Shown here piece by piece: positions 1 to 7,395 of a stretch of 12,206 nt of DNA. A model generated the notes under the pieces. It saw only the letters and a list, made by a program, of their open reading frames with translations. It searched no databases and was not told the DNA's origin. Origin of the DNA: JBFJVZ01 sp041623895. Lineage in GTDB: Bacteria > Planctomycetota > Planctomycetia > Pirellulales > Pirellulaceae. Every line of letters begins with the position of its first letter. Position 1 is the first letter of the stretch. The stretch lies in contig JBFJVZ010000229.1 in the NCBI GenBank assembly GCA_041623895.1, forward strand, positions 1 to 12,206, in the 5' to 3' direction. Both the position numbers and the translations under genes were made by a program.

Positions 1-164
1 ATCCGTCGACCCAACAGATTCCCATTCTTGCCCTAACGGCGCACGCCATGGACGGTGATCGTGAAAAAGCGATTCAGGCAGGATGCGATGACTACGACAC
101 CAAGCCTGTCGATCTGAATCGCCTGCTGGAGAAACTGAATCGTTTACTTGGACAAACAACTTGA
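1..164 (+). CDS. Receiver-domain protein, C-terminal fragment
   Basis: This is the last part of a two-component receiver (REC) domain, cut by the window edge; the readable frame starts at base 3 and ends with TGA at 162-164. The visible 53 residues include PILALTAHAMDGDREKA, the usual fourth strand with its Thr switch residue, and DDYDTKPVDLNRLLEKL, containing the invariant Lys-Pro after the fifth strand. The acidic pocket and phosphoacceptor Asp lie outside the window. The TAHAM form is common in receivers at the C-terminus of hybrid histidine kinases, so a hybrid kinase is likely, but a stand-alone regulator cannot be excluded. The next gene starts 7 nt after the stop and also begins with a receiver domain, so the two probably form one phosphorelay operon. 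The domain call is sure; the identity of the whole protein is unknown. Confidence 0.85.
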   Translation, partial: PSTQQIPILALTAHAMDGDREKAIQAGCDDYDTKPVDLNRLLEKLNRLLGQTT

Positions 165-171
165 ATTGAAA

Positions 172-1422
172 ATGGCACCCGTCCAAGAGCAATCCCGCCC
201 CGGCCGAATTCTGGTTGTCGATGACGAAGAACTCAATCGCGACATGCTTTCGCGCCGGCTGAGCCGCAAGGGATATGATGTCACCTGTGCCGATGGTGCC
301 GCGGAAGCTGATCTGCGGCTGCAGGAAGCCGAATGTGATCTGATCCTGTTGGACATCATGATGCCCGGTGTCGATGGATTTGAGTATTTGGCAAGCGTGC
401 GACAGCGTTGGGATCCATCCAGCTTGCCTGTGATCATGGCCACGGCGAAGGACACCAGCGAGGACATTGTTCGAGCCCTCAAACTTGGCGCGAATGATTA
501 CGTGACCAAGCCGCTTGATTTCCAAGTGGTCATGGCGCGTGTCGAAACCCAGCTGCAGCTCAAACGTACCACCCAACAACTGGCCGAGGCGCACCGTCGT
601 CTGCAGGATGACTTGCAGCGGGCGGCACGATTTCAGCAATCGCAATTGCCCGCCCCGGATTTGACGGTGCCAGGTTGCCGTTTCGCCTGGACCTATCAGC
701 CCTGCGACGCACTGGCCGGAGACTTTCTGGGAGTGATTCCCTTGGATGAGTCGCGGACTGCGTTTTACGTCTTGGATGTCTGTGGCCATGGCACGCCAGC
801 CGCACTGATGTCCGCAGCCGTGGGACGGGCGCTTTCCGTGACGCATGGTGAATCAAGCGTGGTTGCCCGCTGGACACGGAAAGGCTTGATGCGGGGCAAC
901 AGGCTGGAAGTCGCCCGGCCGAGCGAAGTCACCGCGAGACTGAACCGGCAGTTTGAGTACGACATTCGCGAAGGCAAATATTTTACGATCGCCTACACGA
1001 TCATTAACACCGAAGCGGGCGAAATGACCTACACCCAGGCCGGCCATCCGCCACAAATATTGATTCCGCGCGATGGCCCTTGCCAGTTGCTGGAATGCAA
1101 AGGCGTCCCGATTGGATTACTCGGCGATGATGATGTGAACGCGGAGAGTTTTCAGGAAAAGAAATGTTCGCTCAACATTGGCGATCGGCTTTACTTGTAC
1201 TCCGATTGCGTGAACGAAGCCGTTAACGACGCGAACGAACAATTCGGCATCGAACGTCTCTGTGAACTACTTGATCAAACCCGATCGCAGTCGATCGCAG
1301 ACAGCATTGATACGATCCTGGCAACGCTTCGCGATTTCGCCGGTGGCAAGCCGTTTGACGATGACATTTCCATCTTAGCCGTTGAGATCATTGATCCCAA
1401 CGATGGCCAGCAAGACGCTTGA
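172..1422 (+). CDS. Response regulator fused to PP2C-type Ser/Thr phosphatase (RsbU/SpoIIE family)
   Basis: A 416-residue cytoplasmic regulator. Residues 12-125 are a receiver domain: acidic pair D17-D18 in ILVVDDEE, phosphoacceptor D61 in LLDIMMPGVDG, T91 and K113 in VTKPLDF. Residues about 126-155 form a helical linker, and about 155-405 are a SpoIIE/RsbU-like PP2C domain with its metal ligands: D184 in AGDF, D202 in LDVCGHG, D345 in YSDC and D397-D399 in FDDDIS. In this family phosphorylation of the receiver controls dephosphorylation of a STAS anti-anti-sigma factor, which drives partner switching. The convergent STAS gene at 1485-1946 is an obvious candidate substrate, though that is inference. 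I chose ATG 172, 7 nt after the preceding stop; an in-frame TTG at 148 would overlap the upstream gene and add 8 residues with no domain value. No clear Shine-Dalgarno is visible, so translational coupling is likely. Confidence 0.93.
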   Translation: MAPVQEQSRPGRILVVDDEELNRDMLSRRLSRKGYDVTCADGAAEADLRLQEAECDLILLDIMMPGVDGFEYLASVRQRWDPSSLPVIMATAKDTSEDIVRALKLGANDYVTKPLDFQVVMARVETQLQLKRTTQQLAEAHRRLQDDLQRAARFQQSQLPAPDLTVPGCRFAWTYQPCDALAGDFLGVIPLDESRTAFYVLDVCGHGTPAALMSAAVGRALSVTHGESSVVARWTRKGLMRGNRLEVARPSEVTARLNRQFEYDIREGKYFTIAYTIINTEAGEMTYTQAGHPPQILIPRDGPCQLLECKGVPIGLLGDDDVNAESFQEKKCSLNIGDRLYLYSDCVNEAVNDANEQFGIERLCELLDQTRSQSIADSIDTILATLRDFAGGKPFDDDISILAVEIIDPNDGQQDA

Positions 1423-1426
1423 GCTG

Positions 1427-1444
1427 GGCGGCAGACGAGCCGCC
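1427..1444. terminator. Possible bidirectional hairpin between convergent genes
   Basis: A 6-bp GC-only stem, GGCGGC (1427-1432) with GCCGCC (1439-1444) around a 6-nt loop, begins 5 nt after the phosphatase stop and lies before the end of the convergent STAS gene. It has no T-tract on either strand, so intrinsic termination is doubtful. It is listed because its position between two convergent stops is where a terminator is expected. Confidence 0.25.
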
Positions 1445-1484
1445 TGCCGAGCCTTCAGTGCCTGGTTCACCCTGCAACTGGTGA

Positions 1485-1946
1485 TCAGCCCAAGGACAGA
1501 TATCCCACCAAGCCTACGATGACGCACAAACAAATCGCCAGCAAGATCGCCAGCACCAGATGCGATTCGATCCAGATTCGCAGCGCGCCTTTTCCTTGAG
1601 CTAAATCGCAAACCAGTTTCTTTGCCGTGCCGGCATCATTGGCTGATCGGACAACCGACTGTAACTTGCACAGACGAAGCGTTTCACTGAGCGTTTCCGG
1701 GACGTTGAACAAGGCGATTTCTTTGTTCTTTTTCTTGGCGTAATTTCGCACCCGCATCAACAAATTAACGATCTCGGAGTTGCCAACCTCCACCATTGAA
1801 CAGTCCAGGATCATGCCTTTGCCGGCCGAGTCCGCTAGTTGTGTTAGTTCTCTCAATTGTTGATCGCCGTGATTGGCTTGCAGGAATTTCGGCCAGATCA
1901 CTTCGCCGACACAGACGTCACCGTAGATTTGGGTAGGAGCGTTCAT
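1485..1946 (-). CDS. STAS-domain protein with C-terminal membrane anchor
   Basis: A 153-residue protein. Residues about 6-115 have the pattern of a STAS (anti-sigma-factor antagonist) domain: a strand ending in KGMILDCSMVEVGNSEIVNLL (written here in two overlapping views as MILDCSMVEV and VGNSEIVNLL) corresponds to the family block in which a Ser or Thr is phosphorylated, here S57. It is followed by a helix and the strand NKEIALFNVPETLSETL, the usual second half of the domain. Residues about 129-150 form one hydrophobic helix close to the C-terminus, so the protein is probably tail-anchored with the STAS domain in the cytoplasm. Classical SpoIIAA/RsbV proteins lack such an anchor. It is convergent with the RsbU-like phosphatase, 62 nt between stops, which makes it a plausible dephosphorylation target. 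The start is ATG at 1946-1944; no strong Shine-Dalgarno is seen. The domain assignment is by pattern only and fairly divergent. Confidence 0.72.
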   Translation of the reverse strand: MNAPTQIYGDVCVGEVIWPKFLQANHGDQQLRELTQLADSAGKGMILDCSMVEVGNSEIVNLLMRVRNYAKKKNKEIALFNVPETLSETLRLCKLQSVVRSANDAGTAKKLVCDLAQGKGALRIWIESHLVLAILLAICLCVIVGLVGYLSLG

Positions 1947-2181
1947 TGGTTACTCGGAAAAAAGGTCTTGCCCCGATGGAGGTATTTAAATTCCCCTGCT
2001 GCTGGGACCCATCGGGACTTCTGCTCTATTGAAGACGCGAAATTACCTGCCCAAATGCGCAGTTCACCAGCAAATTTGCCGGGCAGCCGCGACTGATGCG
2101 GCTATTTGGCATTGTATCCTGATGTCTGGCCTGCTTTTCTTCCTTCGCAGAGCGTCCCTTAGGGGCCGATCTTAGGACCTT

Positions 2182-3387
2182 ATGGATCATCCCACGCTAT
2201 TCGATATGACACCTTCGTCTCGCCAGCTGTTGCAGCAGTTGTGGTCGCGCGGCGAAATTGCCTTGGGACCAGGGTCGATCTTTGCGAAAGATCCCGCCGC
2301 ATTGCCGCTTGCCGAGTTGAGAGCCGACGAGCGAATCGAGGGCATGTTGCTTGGCATTGCCATCGGTGACTCGCTGGGCCACAGCACCGAATGGCAGTTC
2401 GATCCTGAAACACGTCACCGGGAATTCGGCACCATCGTGGACCATGTACCCGATCGCAATGGCCGGATTGGCCGCATCAGTGACGACACGCAGATGTCGT
2501 TTTGGACGGTCGAGCGATTGCTGAAGCGAGGGCATTTTGACTTTGACGATCTCGTTTCCTGTTTCGTCAATCGACGTCATCAGATTGTAGGGCGGGGCAA
2601 AAACACCTCGGTTGCTTTACAGCGACATGCCGAACGTCTGCGTCACGCCACGCCGAATTTGGCCGGTTGTCTTGGGGACGTCAAGGAAGAAGGTCGCGGC
2701 AACGGCGGATTGATGCGTCTTGCACCGCTCGTGTTACCGCATTTGCAGCAACCGTCGCCGGCGTTGTGGTCTGATGCCGTGCTGGCCACTTTCATCACGC
2801 ATGGCAATCCGATTGCACTCGCGGCCGCGGTGGGCTTCATCGATTTACTGTGGCAAGTCCTGCAAAGACCGACCGCGGAAGCTCCCGATCCCGATTGGTG
2901 GATTGACCGCTACGTCCAAGTCACAAGTGAACTGGATGTGGATGCCTTGCCAGATCCCCTGAACACGGATCCGATACCAAGGTGGTTTTCCGACTTTCAA
3001 GGCACGCTTTGCGACTTCGTTGACGGACCGCTCCGCGATGCTTATTCGAGGGGTGTTCCGCTCCGCGACGCTTGTTCGTTAAACGGGTTCGGATCCCGTG
3101 CCGACAGCGTCCAAACTGTCCCCGCCTGTTTGTATGTTTTGATGTGCCATGCCGACAGTTTCGAGTCCGCGATCATTGCCGCCGTCAATGACACAAAGGA
3201 TAACGATACCATCGCCGCGATCGTGGGCGCGATGCTGGGCGCACTGCACGGCAGGCGGGCGATCCGCAGCAAGTGGATTGATGGTATCGACTCTCGCGTG
3301 TTGAATATTCCCGGACAGGGAGGGGCTTGTGACCGCGACTTGGTGATTTCACTCGCCAACCGGGCAGCACAAGAGTTTCTGGGGTGA
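2182..3387 (+). CDS. ADP-ribosylglycohydrolase (ARH/DraG family)
   Basis: A 401-residue cytoplasmic enzyme of the dinuclear-metal ADP-ribosylglycohydrolase fold, which removes ADP-ribose from modified residues or related ADP-ribose O/N-glycosides. Visible hallmarks: GMLLGIAIGDSLG at residues 54-66 (first helix), SDDTQM at 100-105 (N-terminal metal ligands), and NDTKDNDTIAAIVGAMLGALHG from 336 (shown as NDTKDNDTIAAIVG plus AMLGALHG), whose DxDT block supplies the second set of metal ligands. All ligand motifs look intact, so it should be active. The chemical linkage it cleaves (Arg, Ser, Asp/Glu or other) cannot be told from the motifs. An N-terminal extension of about 50 residues precedes the catalytic core, and a 60-bp duplicated segment lies in frame near residues 283-302. 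ATG 2182 follows AGGA at 2174-2177 by 4 nt. It lies 239 nt before the ARM-SWIM-RT-PARP genes on the same strand and is the natural counter-enzyme to the PARP at 9288-10880; that functional link is inference. Confidence 0.92.
   Translation: MDHPTLFDMTPSSRQLLQQLWSRGEIALGPGSIFAKDPAALPLAELRADERIEGMLLGIAIGDSLGHSTEWQFDPETRHREFGTIVDHVPDRNGRIGRISDDTQMSFWTVERLLKRGHFDFDDLVSCFVNRRHQIVGRGKNTSVALQRHAERLRHATPNLAGCLGDVKEEGRGNGGLMRLAPLVLPHLQQPSPALWSDAVLATFITHGNPIALAAAVGFIDLLWQVLQRPTAEAPDPDWWIDRYVQVTSELDVDALPDPLNTDPIPRWFSDFQGTLCDFVDGPLRDAYSRGVPLRDACSLNGFGSRADSVQTVPACLYVLMCHADSFESAIIAAVNDTKDNDTIAAIVGAMLGALHGRRAIRSKWIDGIDSRVLNIPGQGGACDRDLVISLANRAAQEFLG
3028..3087 (+). repeat. 30-bp imperfect tandem duplication inside the ADP-ribosylglycohydrolase gene
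   Basis: The first 21 bases of 3028-3057 recur at 3058-3078 with two differences; the shared core is CCGCTCCGCGA-GCTT-TTCG. The period is 30 bp, so the reading frame is kept and the protein reads PLRDAYSRGV then PLRDACSLNG. It sits in a variable loop before the C-terminal metal motif. It may be a local duplication or an inserted small genomic repeat tolerated by the enzyme. Confidence 0.6.
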
Positions 3388-3528
3388 CACGCAACGCCGT
3401 TAAGCGTTTCTTGTTCGTGTTACGCGGGCTGATCTTCGTAGCCGGAGTCGCCAGACTTCGGTTGTATCGTGGGAGGCGCCCGAATTCTGGCGAATCCGGC
3501 TACCAGGAATCCTTAACGGCGTTGGGTG
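3388..3528. repeat. Nested inverted-repeat element after the ADP-ribosylglycohydrolase gene
   Basis: The element starts directly after the hydrolase stop codon. Outer arms 3388-3404 (CACGCAACGCCGTTAAG) and 3512-3528 (CTTAACGGCGTTGGGTG) pair at 16 of 17 positions, with one G-G mismatch; pairing continues inward over 3406-3411 with 3505-3510, including two G-T pairs. Inside is a second hairpin, 3438-3461 with 3480-3503, pairing at 22 of 24 positions around an 18-nt loop. Conserved near-palindromes of this sort resemble dispersed intergenic repeats I associate with planctomycetes, so a REP/MITE-like element is the first reading. The nested layout with complementary ends also resembles a retron RNA, and the hairpins could stop transcription from the hydrolase gene. 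It occupies most of the gap between the hydrolase and ARM genes. Confidence 0.8.
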
Positions 3529-3561
3529 CCACGTGCGGTCCAGATCCAGTGGGCAGAATGC

Positions 3562-3589
3562 TTGACACCGCGACGGCACAGCCTTAACT
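3562..3589 (+). promoter_or_regulatory. Possible sigma-70-like promoter for the ARM-SWIM-RT-PARP operon
   Basis: A perfect TTGACA at 3562-3567 is followed after 16 nt by TTAACT at 3584-3589, a poor -10 match (3 of 6). Transcription would begin near 3596 and give a leader of about 30 nt before ATG 3627. It lies just downstream of the nested inverted repeat and 38 nt before the ARM gene, the expected place for an operon promoter. The weak -10 keeps confidence low. Confidence 0.3.
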
Positions 3590-3626
3590 TGAGATTTCTC
3601 TTCAAATCGAGCTTTTTCCCGGACAC

Positions 3627-5420
3627 ATGCTAATGGCCAAAAGGACGGCCATTCCCAACGGATCTTGGTTACTTGCCGAGGATTTACTCGAGCAGGGTGA
3701 CGCGGGTTTCGTTGATGAGCTCCGCCGCATTCACGATGCCGACCGACTGCGAGGCTATGCGAAGACCTGGTACGGGGACAAGCGACCACAAGCGCGAAGG
3801 TTCTTGCTGGCCTACTTTGATTACCCGATCAATGCGTATCGTCACGAGGGCCTGGTCAAGGGGCTCTTCAAGCTAGCCGAGGCTGCCGAGGATGATCAAT
3901 TAATGGGTCGCATCATGGTGGCAATCGATCGCACCGTGCGACGCCAGAAATATGAACGTCACCGATACGATTGGTCGACCGGCGACTCCTGGACCGATGA
4001 ATCGATCGTGGTTCCAAGTGATACAGTCATGCCGCGGCAGGATTGGGCGTTCCAATTCCGTGATCCCAGCTCAGCGACGTTGTGGGCGGCGCCGACCAAG
4101 CAAGCTCAAGATCGTTTGCGGCTGTTCAGCGTCGCAACCAGAAATTACTTACGCCGGCGTGCCTGGAGATACTTTCGAAAGCTCGGCAAGACGGATCCGG
4201 ATCGGTACGTTGCGGCGATCGCCGAGACAATCGTGCATTACAGCGACGATGATGTCAGCGATGGCCTGGCATTGCTGGATAACTGGGGTCTGATGCACGT
4301 CTTGTTCCACCACAGCGATCAAATCGTGGCCCAGCCGCGCGGATGGACGTTGGCAGACGATGGCTCGCTGGCATCCCTAAAACCGGGTCCGGCGTTTGCA
4401 GAGGGCTGGCAGAAATCCGCCGATCCATTACTGGCAATCATCGATAACGCCCGATGTCGTCCCGTCCGACAATGGGCGATCGGCTTGATCGGCGAGCATC
4501 ATGCCGGCGTGATCGACCGATTGCCCGTCCAGCGACTGTTACGTTGGCTGGCTAGCGGAGATCGCGACCTGGCCCAGCTAGCCGCCGATGTCTTGGAAAG
4601 GTCTGATCAGATTGCCGAGATACCGGTGGCCAACTGGTTGCGATTGGTCGATCAGTCGGACACGGAAACGATCGAAGTCATTTGTGACTTGTTGATTAAG
4701 AAACTTGATCCGAGTCGCGTCACCCTTGATCAAGCCGTTGAACTTGCTGCGGCGCGCCCCGTCCCGGTGGCCAGGCTTGGGCAAAAGTGCCTGGCCGGCA
4801 AACGCCCGGAAACCGCCGAACAATGTCAACGGCTGCTGTCACTTGCTGAAGCCGAAGCTGATCCGATACGAGCAGAATTGGTCGGCTGGGTCCGCGACAC
4901 GCTCGCCGATTCGCCACATTTTCGGCCCGCTTGGATCATCGATTTGTTGGATTCGCGTCATGGCGAAGTCCGCGAGGTGGGCTGGTCCTGGTTAACCAGC
5001 CATGAAACAGCTCGCACCGATATCGCGGTTTGGCAGAAATTGTTGGAGTCGCCTTACGATGACGTGCAATTCAAGCTGCTGGGCGTGCTGGAAAAACATG
5101 TCGCCTACGATCGTCGTGAATTCTCGGTGAAGCCGGATCGTTTGGATGCAAACTTACTGCGATCATTGTGGGCAGCGGTGCTGTTGAATGTTCATCGCGG
5201 AGGCAAACAAAAGCCGGCAGTGGTGCAGGAGATCGCTTTGCGGCTAGCGAATCATCCCGATGAAGCCAATGATTTGTTGCCTTTATTGGCGGTCGCACTG
5301 CGATCGGTACGAAGCGTCGAATGGCGGAGTGGATTGAGTGGCGTTGTCTCGCTGGTCGAAACGTATCCCGAGCTGACAGCTGCCGTGCAGAACGCGTTTC
5401 CGGAATTGACGTTATGCTGA
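3627..5420 (+). CDS. HEAT/ARM-like helical repeat protein (retron type XIII ARM component candidate)
   Basis: A 597-residue protein without signal peptide or membrane segment, made almost wholly of short amphipathic helices with repeated Leu/Ala patterns. Examples are VRQWAIGLIGEHHAG, LQRLLRWLASGDRDLAQLAA-like and VQFKLLGVLEKHVAYDRREF-like segments (the last starting DDVQFKLLGVLEKH). This is the texture of HEAT/ARM solenoids, scaffolds that bind proteins or nucleic acids. I see no catalytic motif. The N-terminal third (RNYLRRRAWRYFRKLGK region, near residues 170-190) recalls the helical proteins found with WGR and SWIM proteins in bacteria. It is first in a same-strand cluster with a WH-SWIM protein and a retron-type RT; an ARM protein plus WHSWIM plus RT is, as I recall, the published gene set of type XIII retrons. 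Start: ATG 3627, with a second ATG at 3633 equally possible; neither has a good Shine-Dalgarno. Coding is sure; the ARM-component role is inferred from context and composition. Confidence 0.78.
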   Translation: MLMAKRTAIPNGSWLLAEDLLEQGDAGFVDELRRIHDADRLRGYAKTWYGDKRPQARRFLLAYFDYPINAYRHEGLVKGLFKLAEAAEDDQLMGRIMVAIDRTVRRQKYERHRYDWSTGDSWTDESIVVPSDTVMPRQDWAFQFRDPSSATLWAAPTKQAQDRLRLFSVATRNYLRRRAWRYFRKLGKTDPDRYVAAIAETIVHYSDDDVSDGLALLDNWGLMHVLFHHSDQIVAQPRGWTLADDGSLASLKPGPAFAEGWQKSADPLLAIIDNARCRPVRQWAIGLIGEHHAGVIDRLPVQRLLRWLASGDRDLAQLAADVLERSDQIAEIPVANWLRLVDQSDTETIEVICDLLIKKLDPSRVTLDQAVELAAARPVPVARLGQKCLAGKRPETAEQCQRLLSLAEAEADPIRAELVGWVRDTLADSPHFRPAWIIDLLDSRHGEVREVGWSWLTSHETARTDIAVWQKLLESPYDDVQFKLLGVLEKHVAYDRREFSVKPDRLDANLLRSLWAAVLLNVHRGGKQKPAVVQEIALRLANHPDEANDLLPLLAVALRSVRSVEWRSGLSGVVSLVETYPELTAAVQNAFPELTLC

Positions 5421-5448
5421 ATCGAAACATTACAGAATCATTGATATT

Positions 5449-5666
5449 TGGGAGGGACGTGTCTGTTTTTCGAGACTTGTTTGCTGCGGCGATCCGCCGT
5501 GGTTGAGTTTGCTTTTTCATGCTTCCCCAAGGCCGTTGTTCGTTCGCCCGGCACGCTACCGTACCGGCGAACTGAGGCAACGGGGTTTACGCCCGTACGG
5601 TAGCGTGCCGGGCTGTGTGAACGTCCTTGGTCGGCGCCTCGAGTCGAAAACCGCGCGTCCCTCCCA
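5449..5666 (+). ncRNA. Candidate retron msr-msd RNA between the ARM and SWIM genes
   Basis: The 275-nt gap between two clustered genes has no convincing ORF but strong structure. TGGGAGGGACG at 5449-5459 is perfectly complementary to CGTCCCTCCCA at 5656-5666, and pairing extends inward to 5462/5653 through G-T and G-C pairs (14 pairs in all). These could be the a1/a2 arms of a retron RNA. Inside, in order, are GTCT/AGAC (5461-5476, T-rich loop), CGGCG-ATC-CGCCG (5487-5499), and the long hairpin 5541-5623, which would be the msd stem. A weak promoter-like TTGACG at 5406-5411 lies inside the ARM gene end. Against: retron RNAs usually sit directly before the RT gene, I see no clear TAGC-type branch site after a1, and the long hairpin may be a dispersed repeat. 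The RT gene has only 17 nt before it, so its RNA, if any, must lie elsewhere; this is the best-placed candidate. Confidence 0.5.
5541..5623. repeat. Long perfect hairpin (possible msd stem)
   Basis: GCCCGGCACGCTACCGTAC at 5546-5564 is exactly complementary to 5595-5613 (19 bp). After a single C-C mismatch the stem continues with GGCG (5566-5569) and CGCC (5590-5593), leaving a 20-nt loop. Outside, CGTTC (5541-5545) pairs with GAACG (5619-5623) across a 5-nt bulge. There is no following T-tract, so it is not an ordinary terminator. It could be the reverse-transcribed stem of a retron RNA or a palindromic genomic repeat. Confidence 0.9.
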
Positions 5667-5695
5667 TGTTTTTCTCTGCAGGTCATCGGTTATTT

Positions 5696-7378
5696 ATGAA
5701 AGTGCAGTTGGCCTATAGCCGCCGTAGCACAATTGTCCAAGGTGCGACCGGGTTGGATATTGCGCTCTCGACCAACACTCGACGTGATCGCGTCAGCTTT
5801 CACGGCACGTTGACGCAACCGCTTCGGTTTCGCGAGGCGATCAGCGCACTTCACGATGTGGTTGTCAGCGATCTTCGTTACAAGCCTCGTGATCGGTCGG
5901 CTTATGAAGCTTACCTGGCTGAACAAAAGGCCCGCGAAGCAGCGGTCTATCGCGCGGCTTATCAAGAAAAGAAGGCCGAATTCGATGCCCTGTCCGGTCA
6001 GCCGATGCCCGATGGCTTGGAAGCCGATTTCAAAAAGCAGCGCAAGCTCTATTGGAAGGCTCGTGACCGGTACAACCGCTACCTGATGCTGCACGACTGG
6101 GAACTGTGGCGGTTGATCATGCCCTGCGACCCGGTGATCACGGTCGCGCCCGACGTTTTGTTCTTCGAGTGTTTTAGTGCGGACGAAAGCAGTTACGGTT
6201 GTCTGACTGTTGATCGCGATGCCTTTGATCACGAGCAAGACGTCGCCCTGGGCACGACCAACGTGGATTACTCGTGGGCGCTGTATGAACATTTTCAGAA
6301 ATTACGCAGCTATCGAGAGACGCGATTCACTGTCGATCCATCCGGTTTTGAGGTGGCGACCGAATCCGCCGACGCGCACATCGAAGAAAAGATCGATCTG
6401 CCCAACAGCTGGCTACGCGGCTTCATGCAACTGCAATCGGCAATGAGTCTGCCGCAAAAGAAGGTCTCCATTAGCCGCGAAGGACTGTACAACGTCATCG
6501 CCTGGTTGAAACGCCATCGCGCCGCCAAGAGCCCACGGGCGATTCGCTTTGAATTGGAACCGGGACAGCCGACCAGGATCGTACTGGAGCCGTGGGACCG
6601 ACAGATCGTTCTGCACAGCACTCCCTACACCGGACTCCGCAGCGAAACGATTCGCGTTTGGGGCAGAGACCGCCTACGTGTGCTGGCCAGATTGCTGCCG
6701 CTTGCCGATGGGGCAGATGTCTATTTGCTCGGCGCCGGACTGCCAAGTTTTTGGGTGGTGCGGATGGGCGAGATGCGTTTGATCCTTGGGCTCAGTGGTT
6801 GGACGACCAATGATTGGACCAGCGCATCGGCGCTCGAGGCGATCGCGCCGCCCGCGGAAGTTCGTGAGCAAACGCTGACCGACGTCGCCGCTACTTTTCG
6901 TGATAACCCCACGCTGTCCTTTGAACAAATTCAAAGTCGCGTCGATCACAACGCGCCCACGGTGGCGGCCGCACTCAACCGCCTGGCCTTGCTTGGACAA
7001 GTGATTCACGACTTACCGGCCGGTGCCTATCGCTGGCGCCAAGTCATGCCGGTTCCACTGACCAGTGAACAGATCGGCAGCGAGAATCCGGAAACAGAAG
7101 CCGCGCGTGACTTGGTCAAACGAGTTTCGATCGATCGCGATGAGACGACAGCCAGCGGGATTCGCCTGGTGACCGGAAGCGTACACCGCCAAAAAGTCGA
7201 AGTCATGATTGATGCTGATAACCACATCAAACGCGGCAAGTGCGGTTGTTCACATCATTTCAAGAACGGATTAAGGATGGGGCCCTGCCGCCACTTGCAG
7301 GCAATCCGAAATCATTTGCTGCGCGATGACGATCAGCCGAAAGATCTTGATCGTTGGTACCAGGGACTCTGGAATTAG
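5696..7378 (+). CDS. Winged-helix plus SWIM zinc-finger protein (retron type XIII WHSWIM component candidate)
   Basis: A 560-residue soluble protein. The C-terminus holds a SWIM zinc finger, C516-x-C518 ... C531-x-H533 (CGCSHHF, then GPCRHLQAI), a zinc-binding fold used for DNA or protein contacts. Before it, residues about 389-450 (TLTDVAATFRDNPTLSFEQI, then a recognition-like helix and YRWR) look like a winged helix. The N-terminal 380 residues include a charged helical segment (about 75-140, many Lys/Glu/Arg/Tyr) and mixed alpha/beta sequence I do not recognise. The protein resembles SWIM proteins that accompany WGR, VWA and MoxR proteins in bacteria; here it lies between an ARM-like gene and a retron RT, with 17 nt to the RT start. 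I chose ATG 5696 (MKVQLAYSRR) because the upstream in-frame starts TTG 5627 and ATG 5666 would read through the structured region. AGGT at 5680-5683 is only a weak ribosome site. The SWIM motif is clear; the retron role is inferred from context. Confidence 0.85.
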   Translation: MKVQLAYSRRSTIVQGATGLDIALSTNTRRDRVSFHGTLTQPLRFREAISALHDVVVSDLRYKPRDRSAYEAYLAEQKAREAAVYRAAYQEKKAEFDALSGQPMPDGLEADFKKQRKLYWKARDRYNRYLMLHDWELWRLIMPCDPVITVAPDVLFFECFSADESSYGCLTVDRDAFDHEQDVALGTTNVDYSWALYEHFQKLRSYRETRFTVDPSGFEVATESADAHIEEKIDLPNSWLRGFMQLQSAMSLPQKKVSISREGLYNVIAWLKRHRAAKSPRAIRFELEPGQPTRIVLEPWDRQIVLHSTPYTGLRSETIRVWGRDRLRVLARLLPLADGADVYLLGAGLPSFWVVRMGEMRLILGLSGWTTNDWTSASALEAIAPPAEVREQTLTDVAATFRDNPTLSFEQIQSRVDHNAPTVAAALNRLALLGQVIHDLPAGAYRWRQVMPVPLTSEQIGSENPETEAARDLVKRVSIDRDETTASGIRLVTGSVHRQKVEVMIDADNHIKRGKCGCSHHFKNGLRMGPCRHLQAIRNHLLRDDDQPKDLDRWYQGLWN

Positions 7379-7395
7379 AACGTTGGAATTAAGCG

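Noticed and set aside
5414..5506. Small ORF beginning MLNRNITESL overlapping the end of the ARM gene
   Set aside because: Thirty residues with no ribosome site or family pattern, and it crosses the candidate a1 arm and first small stems; structure explains the region better.
3388..5695. CRISPR-like repeats in the intergenic regions
   Set aside because: The repeats are inverted arms of hairpins, not regularly spaced direct repeats with variable spacers.
5690..6292. Antisense open frame (200 codons) opposite the SWIM gene
   Set aside because: Overlaps the start of a well-supported gene, shows no domain, and has no room for its own regulatory sites.
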